Shown here piece by piece: positions 53,097-63,085 of a DNA stretch of 64,000 bases. The DNA lies in NCBI RefSeq assembly GCF_000016545.1, contig NC_009437.1, positions 1,591,501 through 1,655,500 on the forward strand, given 5' to 3'. How positions within the stretch are numbered: position 1 is the first letter of the stretch; every line of letters starts with the position of its first letter. Origin of the DNA: Caldicellulosiruptor saccharolyticus DSM 8903 (GTDB taxonomy: Bacteria > Bacillota > Thermoanaerobacteria > Caldicellulosiruptorales > Caldicellulosiruptoraceae). The position numbers and the translations under genes are program-made. The notes under the pieces are model-generated. The model saw only the letters and a program-made list of their open reading frames with translations. It ran no database searches and was not told the origin of the DNA.

Positions 53097-54281
53097 ATGT
53101 TAGCTTATTTTATTACTGTTTTAATTAAAGGGACTGCAAAAGGTTTATTTTTTCCTATTTGGATTTTACATATGTCAAATTTAAAAGTTTCATTATTTGC
53201 TATCGGAATACTGGGTAGTGTCTTAGAAACAATTAGGTTTGTTACAGAAATTCCTTTTGGGGCATTTGCAGATAGATATGGTAGAAAAGTTTCATTGTTT
53301 TTATCAGCTCTTTTAAATTTTATTGCTTTTTTCTTATTTTCATTAGGAAATACATTTTGTATGTTCCTATTTTCTGTATTAATAATGGGATTAGCAGATT
53401 CCTTTGAATCTGGAGCATTAGAAGCATGGTTAGCTGATTATTTAATTCTGAAAGGGAAAAGCGATAAATTTGAGATTGAGATTAGAAAAATGTACATTGT
53501 TTTTATTACTGGAAGTATTATTGGAGCAGTTTTTATAACCTTTATGTACAAAATAAATGCCATCCTACCATTTATAGTATCGGCAATATTATATATTATT
53601 GCAGCTTTGATAACTTATTTTTTTGTACCTGAATCGTTACAAGAATCTTATAATTCAAATAGCAACGAGTCAATGATAAATAAGATTAAATTATCTATTT
53701 GTTATATTATTTCAACTAAAAGTTTATTTTTATTGTCATTAGCAGTATTTTTATTCGCAATAGGATTAGATGGCATAGAAAGATTTTATCAAACATTTCT
53801 TAAATTTAAAAAATTTAATATTTTCTTGATAAGTAATATATATATAATCAGTGCTATTTTTAGTCTTATGTTTATGCTTTTACAAAACAAATTGGATAGT
53901 CCTAAAAAGAATGAGTTGTTAATAATTGGTTGTCTAAAAATTTCAATGTTTATGATAGTAACTATTGCTGTCTTTGTAAAGTTAAATATTATTTCATATT
54001 TATGTTTAATACTTTTTTTTATACTAGAAGTTCTTCTTAGGCCTTATCTTCAAAGTTATCTAAATAGATATATAAATTCTGAAATAAGGGCTACTGCATT
54101 ATCATTTTTTCAATTTGCAGAGGCTAGTGGCGAAATTTTAGCAGGTATTGGAATTGGTTACTTTATAAAGGTTTTAGGTATTTCATATGGCTTGTTTGTA
54201 AGTGCTGCATTTATTTTAATTTCGGGTTTAGCAGTTTTTGTTTTGTTATTTTTTGAAAGAATATATAGAAATGTAGATTAA
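53097..54281 (+). CDS. Major facilitator superfamily transporter
   Basis: 394 aa with about 12 membrane helices. The family motif A is seen as GAFADRYGRKVSLFLSALL after helix 2. Drug- or peptide-efflux MFS proteins have this size. AAGGTGGGG lies 10 bp before ATG. Inside a degraded peptide-modification cluster it may export the product or serve as self-protection. Confidence 0.85.
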   Translation: MLAYFITVLIKGTAKGLFFPIWILHMSNLKVSLFAIGILGSVLETIRFVTEIPFGAFADRYGRKVSLFLSALLNFIAFFLFSLGNTFCMFLFSVLIMGLADSFESGALEAWLADYLILKGKSDKFEIEIRKMYIVFITGSIIGAVFITFMYKINAILPFIVSAILYIIAALITYFFVPESLQESYNSNSNESMINKIKLSICYIISTKSLFLLSLAVFLFAIGLDGIERFYQTFLKFKKFNIFLISNIYIISAIFSLMFMLLQNKLDSPKKNELLIIGCLKISMFMIVTIAVFVKLNIISYLCLILFFILEVLLRPYLQSYLNRYINSEIRATALSFFQFAEASGEILAGIGIGYFIKVLGISYGLFVSAAFILISGLAVFVLLFFERIYRNVD

Positions 54282-54297
54282 GATGGGGAATGTTTAG

Positions 54298-55402
54298 ATG
54301 CCTATTTATAAGCAAATAAATATGGACTACAGAGTGTTTAAAATGGATATTTATTTAGTAATAGGATTGCTTTAAATAAAACAACTATTGAAATATGGGA
54401 CTATTGGAATTAAAGAGTTATTAGGTGATATACCTATACTTGCAGCTTCAATAAGGGTGACTAAACGATGCAATGCATTATGCAAACACTGCTATGGCAA
54501 CTCAGGCGAACCATTTTATAATGAGTTGACTACTCGGGAAAATTAAAAAGCTAATAGATGTTTATAGTGATGAATTTTGGTAAAGAAAATCTTTTTCACA
54601 GGTGGAGAACCGTTTGCAAGAGAAGATATAGTAGAGATATTACAATATGCATACTACAAAATATGGAAATATTAATCAGTACTAATGGTTTTTTACTCAC
54701 AAAGGATATATTAAAAGGAAATACAAAATATAGATTTTTCTGTATTTCAAATTAGTATTGATGGTCCTAAAGAAATTCATAATAAGATTAGAGGTGATGG
54801 ATTTTTTGAAAAAGCAATAAATGCTTTAAAGTCCTTAAAAGAGTTGAACTTTAAAAATGTGACAATAGCTACTTGTCTTATGAGAGAAAATTATGATCAA
54901 ATTGTCATTAAACGATATGAATTGCCAGTAGTAGATTTAATTGTAAGGTGTGATTATGTTAATTCAATTAATAGACTTTGATAAATTTACAAAACTATAA
55001 AGATGTAATGCAAAATAATGTGAGAACTTTCTTAATAGATATAAAAACAAATTTTAAAATACAAAATAATTACAATTAATTCGTTTCAAAATTAAAGAAT
55101 TACAATAAAACTTTGAATGTTGCATATATACCGGAACTATATCATTTCGAAAACAATAAATTTAGAATAATAATGCAAAAAGAAAAGGAGTTAATTCTTT
55201 CTTGCTTAGTATATAATTATAAAAATCTATATTTAAAAGTATTTTTAGATCAAAACAATACTACCTCAATTACTTGTTATAAATCAATAAATGCACCTAT
55301 TACAGATTACTTTTGCCAGATTGAAAATTAGAAGAAAAAGTGATTGATTCAAAAGTAACATGTAATTGGTTATTAGATAATTTATATAACAATACAGAGT
55401 AG
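54298..55402 (+). pseudogene. Radical SAM peptide maturase, multiply frameshifted
   Basis: The N-terminal part (MPIYKQINMDYRVFKMD and, in another frame, SNRIALNKTTIEIWDYWN) resembles a PqqD-like peptide-recognition domain. Then VTKRCNALCKHCYGNSGEPF supplies the CxxxCxxC cluster motif, followed after shifts by FFTGGEPFAREDIVEILQYA, ISTNGFLLTKDIL and ISIDGPKEIHNKIRGDGFFE. At least four frameshifts are needed, so the gene is dead. The last 300 bp (to 55402) encode an unrecognised region. Confidence 0.7.
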
Positions 55403-55701
55403 AATTATTGAATAAGCTTATATTTATTGGGGAAGGGTGCAAAAGGATGAATTTTAAATACTATGTAAAAATAGTATTGTTATTACCTACTATTTTCATT
55501 GTTTTTATAAATTTAATTGAGGGTATCATAAACATATATATTTCTAATACCTTTGCTAAATTATTTTCATTAGCTATCCAAAAAGATATGGAGGTTTTTA
55601 TATGTAATGTAGTTACCTTTCTTTTAATTTATCTTATTATTATTTCTGGCAAATTATTTTTTTCATTGTTAATTGAATTTTTTAAAGAGAATAGAATCAA
55701 G

Positions 55702-56810
55702 TTGTTGAATAAATAATTATACCATTAATGTTACTATATAGAACTATAAATTATTCCACGTGTATTTAAAAGAAAATTTACAGTTTTCAATTTTTTGAAT
55801 ATAGACCTCTATCAAATAAGTAATCATAATCCAGTCTACATGCTTCTTATATGTTCTAAAACCTCTTAACCTTACTTGTTCTAAATTGTATTCTCCTTTT
55901 AACTTACCAAATAATCTTTCTATTTTTGTCCTCTGCTTATATAACTTTTGTCCTTCTTCGCTTCTTAAAAATTCCATATTTTTTATCCTCAAAATATTTT
56001 TTACATTACTGAAATCCTTACTATTTCTCTTATTTACCGCCGCTACAAACTTCATCCCAAGTCTATCTGACACCTCAAACCATTTCGCACAATCATAACC
56101 TGCATCTGCCAATATCACTTCAGGTCCAAATATCTTAGCTTCATACAAAAGTTCTACTACTTTACTGTCATGGATATTTGCACATGTCAACCACCATACT
56201 ATAGGTATAACCTCGCTTTCAACTGTTGCTAACACATGTAATTTATACCCATTGTAAAAACCTAAACTAACACATACTCCTACTTCTGCCTCTTTGTCAC
56301 CCCTCGAGCTTCTCAAAGGTGTAGAATCTATAGCACAAACTTTTGTCTGCGGATCTATTTCTCTCACTAAAATTCTTGCTATCCCTTCTATATATTCTTC
56401 TTCAATTACTTTTGCCCATTTCGAAAAATATGTATGATCGGGGCTCTTTTCTATCCCTATAGCCTTTTTAAATTCTTCATCTTCATTTATCTTGTATTCT
56501 AATTCCCTGAAACTGTTTATCTTGTTTTTGACTTTGTAAACAAAACAAGCTATTATATGGCTTAGCTTAAATTTCTTCGGTCTTCCTCTCCTGCTACTTT
56601 TTATCTTTAATCCCAAGGCTTTTATTACTTTCTCAATTGTCATAAGTATCTTTAAAAATTTTTGTTTTTGTGTTTTAATAAAATTAGTCATTGCCATCCT
56701 CCTTAGTTACGTGTTTTTAGTCTTCTCTTGCTATAATTTTACCTTAAGGAGGATGGCTTTTTATATATATCTATTTATTGTCTTTTCTGTTAATCTGTTT
56801 TATTCAACAA
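55702..56810 (-). mobile_element. IS4/IS5-superfamily insertion sequence, about 1.1 kb
   Basis: Ends carry the 12-bp inverted repeat TTGTTGAATAAA (55702-55713) and TTTATTCAACAA (56799-56810). It contains one transposase gene on the minus strand. A target duplication could not be settled by eye. Confidence 0.65.
55744..56697 (-). CDS. DDE transposase (DDE_Tnp_1 type)
   Basis: 317 aa. Asp in VCAIDSTPLRSSRGDKEAEV, Asp in PEVILADAGYDCAKWF, and Glu in KQRTKIERLFGKLKGEYNLE form the DDE triad with the Y-(2)R-(3)E-(6)K-like region of IS4/IS5-type enzymes. Apparently intact. Confidence 0.85.
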   Translation of the reverse strand: MAMTNFIKTQKQKFLKILMTIEKVIKALGLKIKSSRRGRPKKFKLSHIIACFVYKVKNKINSFRELEYKINEDEEFKKAIGIEKSPDHTYFSKWAKVIEEEYIEGIARILVREIDPQTKVCAIDSTPLRSSRGDKEAEVGVCVSLGFYNGYKLHVLATVESEVIPIVWWLTCANIHDSKVVELLYEAKIFGPEVILADAGYDCAKWFEVSDRLGMKFVAAVNKRNSKDFSNVKNILRIKNMEFLRSEEGQKLYKQRTKIERLFGKLKGEYNLEQVRLRGFRTYKKHVDWIMITYLIEVYIQKIENCKFSFKYTWNNL

Positions 56811-57981
56811 GCTAAAATATTCATTAATAGAAAAATATGGACAAGGTGAGATTTTAAATAGATTAGAGCAGGACTTTAATGATATAGTAAAGTGTTTTTA
56901 TGTTCATTATTCTTCAGTTTTTTCAGCCTTAATATGTTTAGCAGGTTATTTTATTTTTTTGGGTCTAAAAAATTTTTCTCTTTCAGTTATTTTTTTTGGT
57001 CTTTGGATTTTACCTATATTTCCACTGTTTTTTACAATAAAATATATGAATAAAATAGTTGAGGAAAGTCATCGTGCAGATGATGAGTTAACAGGTTTTA
57101 TTAAACAGTCTTTTGAAGGAATTGAAGTAATAAAAGCATATAATCTTTATGAATGGGCCTCTTTAAGATTTCTTTCCTTGGAAGAAGTCAGTAAAAAATG
57201 TGCAAATGAAATGGAAAAAGTAGGAACAATTGAAGATATACTTTACAACTTATGCAACAATATAGCAAAATTTGGTACATATATCATGTTAGGTTTATTT
57301 TTATATAAAAAATTAATAACTCCTGATTTGGTTGTAGTGTTTATATCACTTTTTCCTATTGTAATTGATAATTTTAAAGTAGCAGCAAAAGGTTTTCAAA
57401 ATTTGAGGGTTGAAAAAAGTTCTTTTGAAAGAATTAGTGAAATACTAAATTTTGATATAGAAAATCAATATGGGAATATGATACAAATAAATGAAATTGA
57501 AAATATTGTGTTTAAAAATGTTTCGTTTTCCTATGAAAATTCTAAGAGTATCTTCAACAAAATAAATTTTCGTATCAACAAAGGAGATAAGATATTGATT
57601 ATGGGTTCTAATGGAAGTGGAAAAACTACTCTTTTGAAGCTTATAATGGGGCTTTATGAATCTTTTAAAGGTGATATTCTTATTAATGGTGTACCACTTT
57701 CAAAAGTAGATTTTAAGAGTTTCAGTAAACACATTTCATTTATTCCCCAAAATTTTACTTTCTTTACACAGGATATAGATAATAACCTTAATATGGTGAT
57801 TCAAGACAATTTGGAAGATAGAAAAAGAAGTTTACTGCACTTGTTTGGTTTGGATGATATTTTATCAAAAAAAATTAATCAACTTTCAGATGGGCAAAAA
57901 CAGAAAATATCAATAATAAGAGCATTCCTGTAATGAACGAAAATGAGTGAAAATGAAGAGAAATGAGATTTGAAGAGATAA

Positions 57982-58049
57982 GGTACCTCCTGGTAAAATA
58001 CAGAATGTAAGTTGTACAACTTACGACAAAACACAACAAAGGAGGTACC
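57982..58049 (+). promoter_or_regulatory. Structured leader masking the ribosome site of the IS110 transposase
   Basis: GGTACCTCC (57982-57990) is complementary to GGAGGTACC (58041-58049), which holds the ribosome-binding site. Between them is a perfect 18-bp palindrome GTAAGTTGTACAACTTAC (58007-58024). Read-through RNA would hide the start site. Confidence 0.6.
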
Positions 58050-58335
58050 CTCTTTGAAGTATACACAAAATGAAAAGATATTACAAGTAACAGAGAGAAC
58101 TTTAGTTGTAGGAGTAGATATAGCAAAGGAAAGGCATGTAGGCAGAGCATTTGATTTTAGAGGAGTGGAGCTTGGCAAGAGAATAGAGTTTGAGAATAGG
58201 AAAGAAGGTATGGAGAAATTTTTGGATTGGGCAAATAAGATAATGAAAGCAAATGGCAAAGACAACATGATAGTAGGGATAGAGCCTACAGGGCATTACT
58301 GGCTGTGCTTTGAGCAGTATCTGAGAGAGAATGGC

Positions 58336-59644
58336 GAGACTTGTCAAGAATTTTGTGTTTCCATTTCATAGCGTATATTGTAGAGCTGTAATATATTGTA
58401 ACTACATTTTTTAAGAATAGGTACTCCGTTTTTCCACTTGCCCCGACGCAAGTTTTCTCTTTGTAAATATATGTTTATCTCTAAAACTTCTACAGATTGA
58501 AAATAACCACCGGAGTTTATTCTTATCTTTTCAATCATACTGTTTACGCTTTCTACAGCATTAGTAGTATAAATGTACTTTCTTAAATCTTCAGGATACC
58601 TCATATGTGCAAGATAGAACTCTGCTTTTTCGCAAATACCTTTTATGAATCGAGGATATTTTGAGGAGTATTGCTCACAAAGAAGTTTGAACTTTGAAAT
58701 AGCTTCGTCAAAATCAGCAGAGGAAGTTCTTAGTTTATCAAGCTCTTTGTTGAAAACGGAAGCATCATCTTTTGCCATATGTTTTCTGACATTGCGTTGA
58801 AGGTGAACAAAACATAGTTGATGGTCGGCAAGGGGATAAGCGAGTCTAACAGCATCGATAATGCCTGGAAAATCATCGCTTACAACTATTAAGACTTTTT
58901 TAAGACCTCTTGTAATTAAGTCGTCAAAGACTCTCATCCAATCGGCTTTGTTTTCTTTGCCGAAGAAAGTGTAGATACCGAAGATATCTTTTTTGCCTTC
59001 TAAATCAATGCCAAGCACGACATAGCAAGTAGCTTGTTTAACTTTTGAGTTATCTTTAATTTCGCAATGGTAACCGTCAATGATAAGAGCAAAAGCACTT
59101 TCAGGAAGTTCTCTTTGTTTGAAAAGTTGAAGCTCGTTTTTAAGATCGTTTTTGATTTTTTCGATTTCGTCTTCAGAATAAGGCAGATTCATGCTTTTAA
59201 GAGTTTGGACAAGAGAACTTTCTGAGTAACCATTGGCGACTAAAGACATGAGCAGGTCAGTGTATGAGCTGTCAACCCTTTTGTAGCGGTCAGGGAGAAT
59301 GGAAGGTCGAAAGTTACCAGAGCGTGTGCGAGGAACAGAAATTTCAAGGCTGCCAACAGGTGTTGCAAGTTTTCTGCCGTAAAAACCATTGCCTTTATCG
59401 TTTTCGTTTTTAGCAAGGTAAACAGTTCTTTCTGATAACATAAAGCAATCGAGCAAGTTTTCCAAAAGCTGTTTTAAAGCTGGGCGAGTAGGATCATCTT
59501 TGGAGCAATACATATTTAATACTTGCTCGATAGCCATATTTTTAGCGGTTTCAAAAATTTCATTTTTCTCCATAATCGTGAGCCCCCCTTTGGTGATTAT
59601 TTCAACACTAATTATACAGTGGACACAATTTTATTTTAACTCCC
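58336..59644 (-). mobile_element. IS256-family insertion sequence, 1309 bp
   Basis: Flanked by the 8-bp direct repeat AGAATGGC (58328-58335 and 59645-59652). Terminal repeats are imperfect (GAGACTTGTCAAGAATTTTG against the reverse complement GGGAGTTAAAATAAAATTG). One transposase gene. Confidence 0.88.
58344..59573 (-). CDS. IS256/Mutator-type transposase
   Basis: 409 aa, apparently intact. First Asp in FALIIDGYHCEIKD, second in LIVVSDDFPGIIDAVRLAYP with DHQLCFVHLQRNVRKHM after it, and Glu in YTTNAVESVNSMIEKIR. This is the DDE triad and C/D(2)H signature of the Mutator family. Ribosome site GGGGGGCT near the start. Confidence 0.93.
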   Translation of the reverse strand: MEKNEIFETAKNMAIEQVLNMYCSKDDPTRPALKQLLENLLDCFMLSERTVYLAKNENDKGNGFYGRKLATPVGSLEISVPRTRSGNFRPSILPDRYKRVDSSYTDLLMSLVANGYSESSLVQTLKSMNLPYSEDEIEKIKNDLKNELQLFKQRELPESAFALIIDGYHCEIKDNSKVKQATCYVVLGIDLEGKKDIFGIYTFFGKENKADWMRVFDDLITRGLKKVLIVVSDDFPGIIDAVRLAYPLADHQLCFVHLQRNVRKHMAKDDASVFNKELDKLRTSSADFDEAISKFKLLCEQYSSKYPRFIKGICEKAEFYLAHMRYPEDLRKYIYTTNAVESVNSMIEKIRINSGGYFQSVEVLEINIYLQRENLRRGKWKNGVPILKKCSYNILQLYNIRYEMETQNS

Positions 59645-60657
59645 AGAATGGCATAAAAGTGGTTTTAGTGAATCCTTTTCACGTGAAGAGGAGCAAGGAG
59701 CTTGATGATAATACGCAAACTAAGAGCGATATAAAGGATCCGAAGACGATAGCGATGCTTGTGAAGGATGGAAGATATACAGAGCCAAATATACCCGAGG
59801 GTATATATGCTGAGATGAGAGTAGCGATGAACATATATGAAAGGCTACAAAAACAGCTGAACGTTTTAAAAAATCAAATAATCAACTGGCTCGATATGTA
59901 TTTTCCAGAATTTTTAGAGGTATTTTCTGATTGGGAAGGCAAGGTAGCGCTATTGACCCTAAAAGAGATGCCATTGCCTTGTGATGTAGTGGAAAATGAA
60001 GTGGAAGGGATTATAGAGTACTGGCGTGACAAAGTAGATAGGCGAGCGGTTAGTCGCAGGAGGGCGATGGATTTAGTAGAGGCTGCCAAAAGGAGTATAG
60101 GTAAAAAAGAAGGGAGAAAGCTGGCAAGACAAGAGATAAAATATTTGCTGAGTCAATATGAGCTTTTAAAGAAGCAGATAGAAGAGATAGAAGCCGAGAT
60201 GGCAGAGCTTTTGAGAGAGGTGCCGAATGGAGAGGAACTGCTTAAAATAAAAGGTGTTGGTGTAAAAACGGCAGTTGGCTTTATTTCTGAGGTTGGAGAT
60301 ATAAAGAGGTATGAGGATGCGAGACAGATACAGAAATTGGCGGGACTCAATATAGTTGAGAATAGTTCTGGTAAGTACAAGGGTCAGACGTGTATAAGTA
60401 AAAGAGGGCGAGGGAGGCTCAGAAGTAGCTTGTTCAAGGCCATGATTACAATAGTAGCAAAGAATGAAGAATTTAAGCAGCTGCACAGGTATTACACCAC
60501 GCGAGAGAACAATCCCTTGAAGAAGAAGCAATCATTAATAGCACTGTGTTGTAAATTGATAAGGGTATTTTATGCGATTTTGAAAAAAGGCGTAAAGTAT
60601 GATGGGAACAAGATGTTGAGCGATATAAAGAGAGAGGCTTTAGCAAGGACAGCGTGA

Positions 60658-61233
60658 AGTGAAGTGAGAAAAATTGCTTGAACATTCTTAATTTAAAGCA
60701 GGAGAAATAGTTTGAGTGATTCACATCTTGAGGGGGTAAAGAAATTCTTAGCTTTGCGAGGAGATTAAGTCATGTCGAGTAGCAAAGCGCCCCTTTTGGT
60801 AGGAGTTCACATCTTAAACAATGTATAGAGAGTAACAAGTGAAGAAAGAAGGATAAAATGATTCTTTATAAAAAGTAAGTAGATTGGAAAATGTGAGCGG
60901 GTGGTCAGAGTACATCCCCATACGGGCGAAGACCCTGCATACGAGCATAACTGACGTCCACGCCATGGTAGATGGGACGAGGGAATTGAGGGCAAGTGAG
61001 AAAAGACCCTGAGAGACATGAGAGGGTAAACGCCATGGTTATTGTGGATAAATACCCGCCGTAATATGGTAGAATAACAAGATAAATACAAGATGGAGGC
61101 CAATTCTAAGTTGGGCATGGTAGAATAAAGCAATAATAACAATATCAAGAACAAAATTGTTTGTTTCGATAACGAAATTTAAAGAAACCGTGAGATATTT
61201 TGAGAAAATCAAAGGTATATTGAGAGAGGGTTG
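60658..61233 (+). ncRNA. Structured non-coding tail of the IS110-like element, candidate guide (bridge) RNA region
   Basis: No coding frame. The part at about 60890-61060 is more GC-rich than its surroundings and has internal repeats: AGACCCTG at two places, CGCCATGG twice, and ATGGTAGAATAA at 61064 and 61117. IS110 elements encode a non-coding RNA that pairs with target and donor DNA; in the IS1111 branch it lies downstream of the transposase. The assignment is inference from position and composition. Confidence 0.35.
61131..61184. repeat. Diverged 53-bp repeat, copy 2
   Basis: Matches 50268-50320. Confidence 0.55.
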
Positions 61234-61451
61234 TTGAAAAAGTCTTCAATCTTAATAATTGATGAACCGACTAATTATCTTGATACTAAAAGTATAGAAA
61301 TTTTGAAAGATATTCTTTGTAAAAGTGAAAAAACAATAATAATTGTTTCACATAATATTGAATTGGCAAGTTGTGTAAATAAAATTTGGAGAATCGAAAA
61401 CCAATCAGTAAACGAAATTGCTGAAATTTATTAACAGTGAGGTAGTATTTT

Positions 61452-63056
61452 ATGGTGATTAAAGAAAAAAATAAATTAGTTAAAGATTTTTTGGTTAAAT
61501 ATTGGTATGTATTGTTGTGTGATATAATTATTTTCTCTCTACAAAATATTGTAGACATATATTTGGTATCAAAATTAGGAGTTTATATGGATGCAGCATT
61601 AAAAAGAGATTTTTATTTATTGAAAAACAACATAATTAATCTTCTATTTATTCTGTGTATTGTTATTTTTGTTTTGCCGTGCATATCTTCTATATATAGA
61701 GCTTTATTGTTTGGGAAGGTAGTAGTCCTACACGATACTAATATCTACAAAAAATTTTTGTGTCAAAAGCTTTTGAAATTAAGTAAATTGACAGTTGGTG
61801 AAGTGCTGACAAGATTTAATGATGATATAAGATTATTTAGATTTGCAATTTTGGATGTTGTTGAAATTTTATTTTCTTGTATATTCATACTTTACGTACT
61901 ATATGTAATGATAAAAATAGAAATTTTTTATTCAATATTATCTTTTATATTAGTTTTACTTCCTATAATAGTTCCTCTAATCACAAAAAAACAAAACCAG
62001 AGAATTACAAAATATGGTCAGGTGAGGAAAGATGAATTAAGAGAATTAGAAAATCAAGTTGTTCAAAGTTTTATGTATATCAAAGTTCATTCATTAGAAA
62101 AGGAAATAGAGGAAATGATAAAAAAGTGCTACCAAGACTTTATTGAAAAGTATGTAAAAGAGAAGATCAAAACTTCAGTTATTTTAAAGACAATGGATGA
62201 TACTTTCTCTCAGATTTCAATGCTATTTATGTATATCTTGGGCAGTTATTTTATGTTAAGAAATAAAATTTCCTTGGGAGATTTTATAAAAATAGCTGGA
62301 TATTCAATTTTGATAAAGGGAATGATAAATTACATCATTAATACGATTAACCAGTTTTATAAACTTAAAATATTCTCAAAGAGGATATTAGATTTAATAA
62401 ACTCTCCAGAAAGATATGGAGGAAAAGTACTAACAAAGGATATAGAAATTGTAGAGATAAAAAATATAGGATATAGGTTTGATAAAGATTATATTTTCAA
62501 GAATATTTCTCTTGACATAAAAAAAGGAGATAAAGTAGTAATAATAGGTGAAAATGGGTCTGGAAAGACTACTTTTTTAAAAATTCTTTTGGGTTTCTAT
62601 GAGGACTATGAAGGTGAAATTTACATTAATGGGATTGAACTCAAGGAAATAAATTTAGAGAGTTTAAGAGAAAGTATTGGGTATTGTTCTCAACAGCCAT
62701 TTATATTTAACTTTTCAGTGGAAGATAATATCAAGATGGTGAAATTCAACAAAGAAATAAATACTTTAGAGAGCGTTATGAAAAAACTAATGTTGGAAGA
62801 AATAAAAGACAAACGTGCGGGTGATAATGGAATTTATTTATCAGGTGGGCAAAAACAACGAATTTCTCTTAGAAGAGCAATGCTCAAAGGGAGGCAATTT
62901 TATTTGTTTGATGAAGTAACTGCAAATTTAGATGAAGAGGGGAAAAAAGTTATTTCCAGTTTACTAGAAGATCCAAACACTACTATTATTATGGTTACTC
63001 ATGAAAGGGACTTATTGAGATATTTTAATAAAATTTATCAAATTGATTTCAATTAA
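61452..63056 (+). CDS. ABC exporter with fused membrane and ATPase domains
   Basis: 534 aa. Six membrane helices in the first 310 residues, then the ATPase: Walker A IGENGSGKTTFLKILLG, signature YLSGGQKQRISLRRAML, Walker B QFYLFDEVTANLDEEG and the His of VTHERDLL. It starts 17 bp after the broken ABC exporter gene and was probably its partner in a heterodimer. It looks intact, though its partner is dead. GAGGT is 10 bp before ATG. Confidence 0.88.
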   Translation: MVIKEKNKLVKDFLVKYWYVLLCDIIIFSLQNIVDIYLVSKLGVYMDAALKRDFYLLKNNIINLLFILCIVIFVLPCISSIYRALLFGKVVVLHDTNIYKKFLCQKLLKLSKLTVGEVLTRFNDDIRLFRFAILDVVEILFSCIFILYVLYVMIKIEIFYSILSFILVLLPIIVPLITKKQNQRITKYGQVRKDELRELENQVVQSFMYIKVHSLEKEIEEMIKKCYQDFIEKYVKEKIKTSVILKTMDDTFSQISMLFMYILGSYFMLRNKISLGDFIKIAGYSILIKGMINYIINTINQFYKLKIFSKRILDLINSPERYGGKVLTKDIEIVEIKNIGYRFDKDYIFKNISLDIKKGDKVVIIGENGSGKTTFLKILLGFYEDYEGEIYINGIELKEINLESLRESIGYCSQQPFIFNFSVEDNIKMVKFNKEINTLESVMKKLMLEEIKDKRAGDNGIYLSGGQKQRISLRRAMLKGRQFYLFDEVTANLDEEGKKVISSLLEDPNTTIIMVTHERDLLRYFNKIYQIDFN

Positions 63057-63085
63057 ATTTTATTTTAGGAATATAATGTCATATA

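Larger units (their letters stand above)
58054..60657 (+). pseudogene. IS110-family (DEDD) transposase split by IS256
   Basis: N-terminal piece 58054-58335 (TTG start) with VVGVDIAKE and GIEPTGHYW, C-terminal piece 59653-60657 with HVKRSKE, TQTKSDIKDPKTIA, and the Tnp20 region LLKIKGVGVKTAVGFI plus AGLNIVENSSGKYKG. Removing IS256 and one 8-bp duplication restores LRENGIKVVLVNP, giving about 428 aa. The RuvC-like DEDD residues and the C-terminal Ser region are all present, so only the insertion inactivates it. Confidence 0.85.
57931..61236 (+). mobile_element. IS110-like element, itself interrupted by an IS256 copy
   Basis: The host gene reads through cleanly if everything between ...TTCCTG (57930) and TTGAAAAAG (61234) is removed, leaving a shared TG as the likely core. 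Without the IS256 copy it is about 2 kb, long for the family because more than 500 bp follow the transposase gene. Confidence 0.6.
55447..61434 (+). pseudogene. ABC exporter (membrane plus ATPase domain) broken by two insertion sequences
   Basis: Three pieces: 55447-55716 (first helices), about 56811-57930 (rest of the membrane domain and most of the ATPase: Walker A MGSNGSGKTTLLKLI, signature LSDGQKQKISIIRAFL) and 61234-61434 (SSILIIDEPTNYLD, TIIIVSHN). The first break holds an IS4/IS5-type element, the second an IS110-like element. The pieces join in frame around LIEKYGQGEILNRL and RAFL-KKSS. It would have been the peptide exporter of the radical SAM cluster, perhaps a partner of the intact ABC exporter downstream. 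Confidence 0.75.

Noticed and set aside
55702-56810. Target duplication of the IS4/IS5-type element
   Set aside because: Short matches such as CAAG beside the ends can be read in several ways because they overlap the inverted repeat; none restores the ABC frame uniquely.
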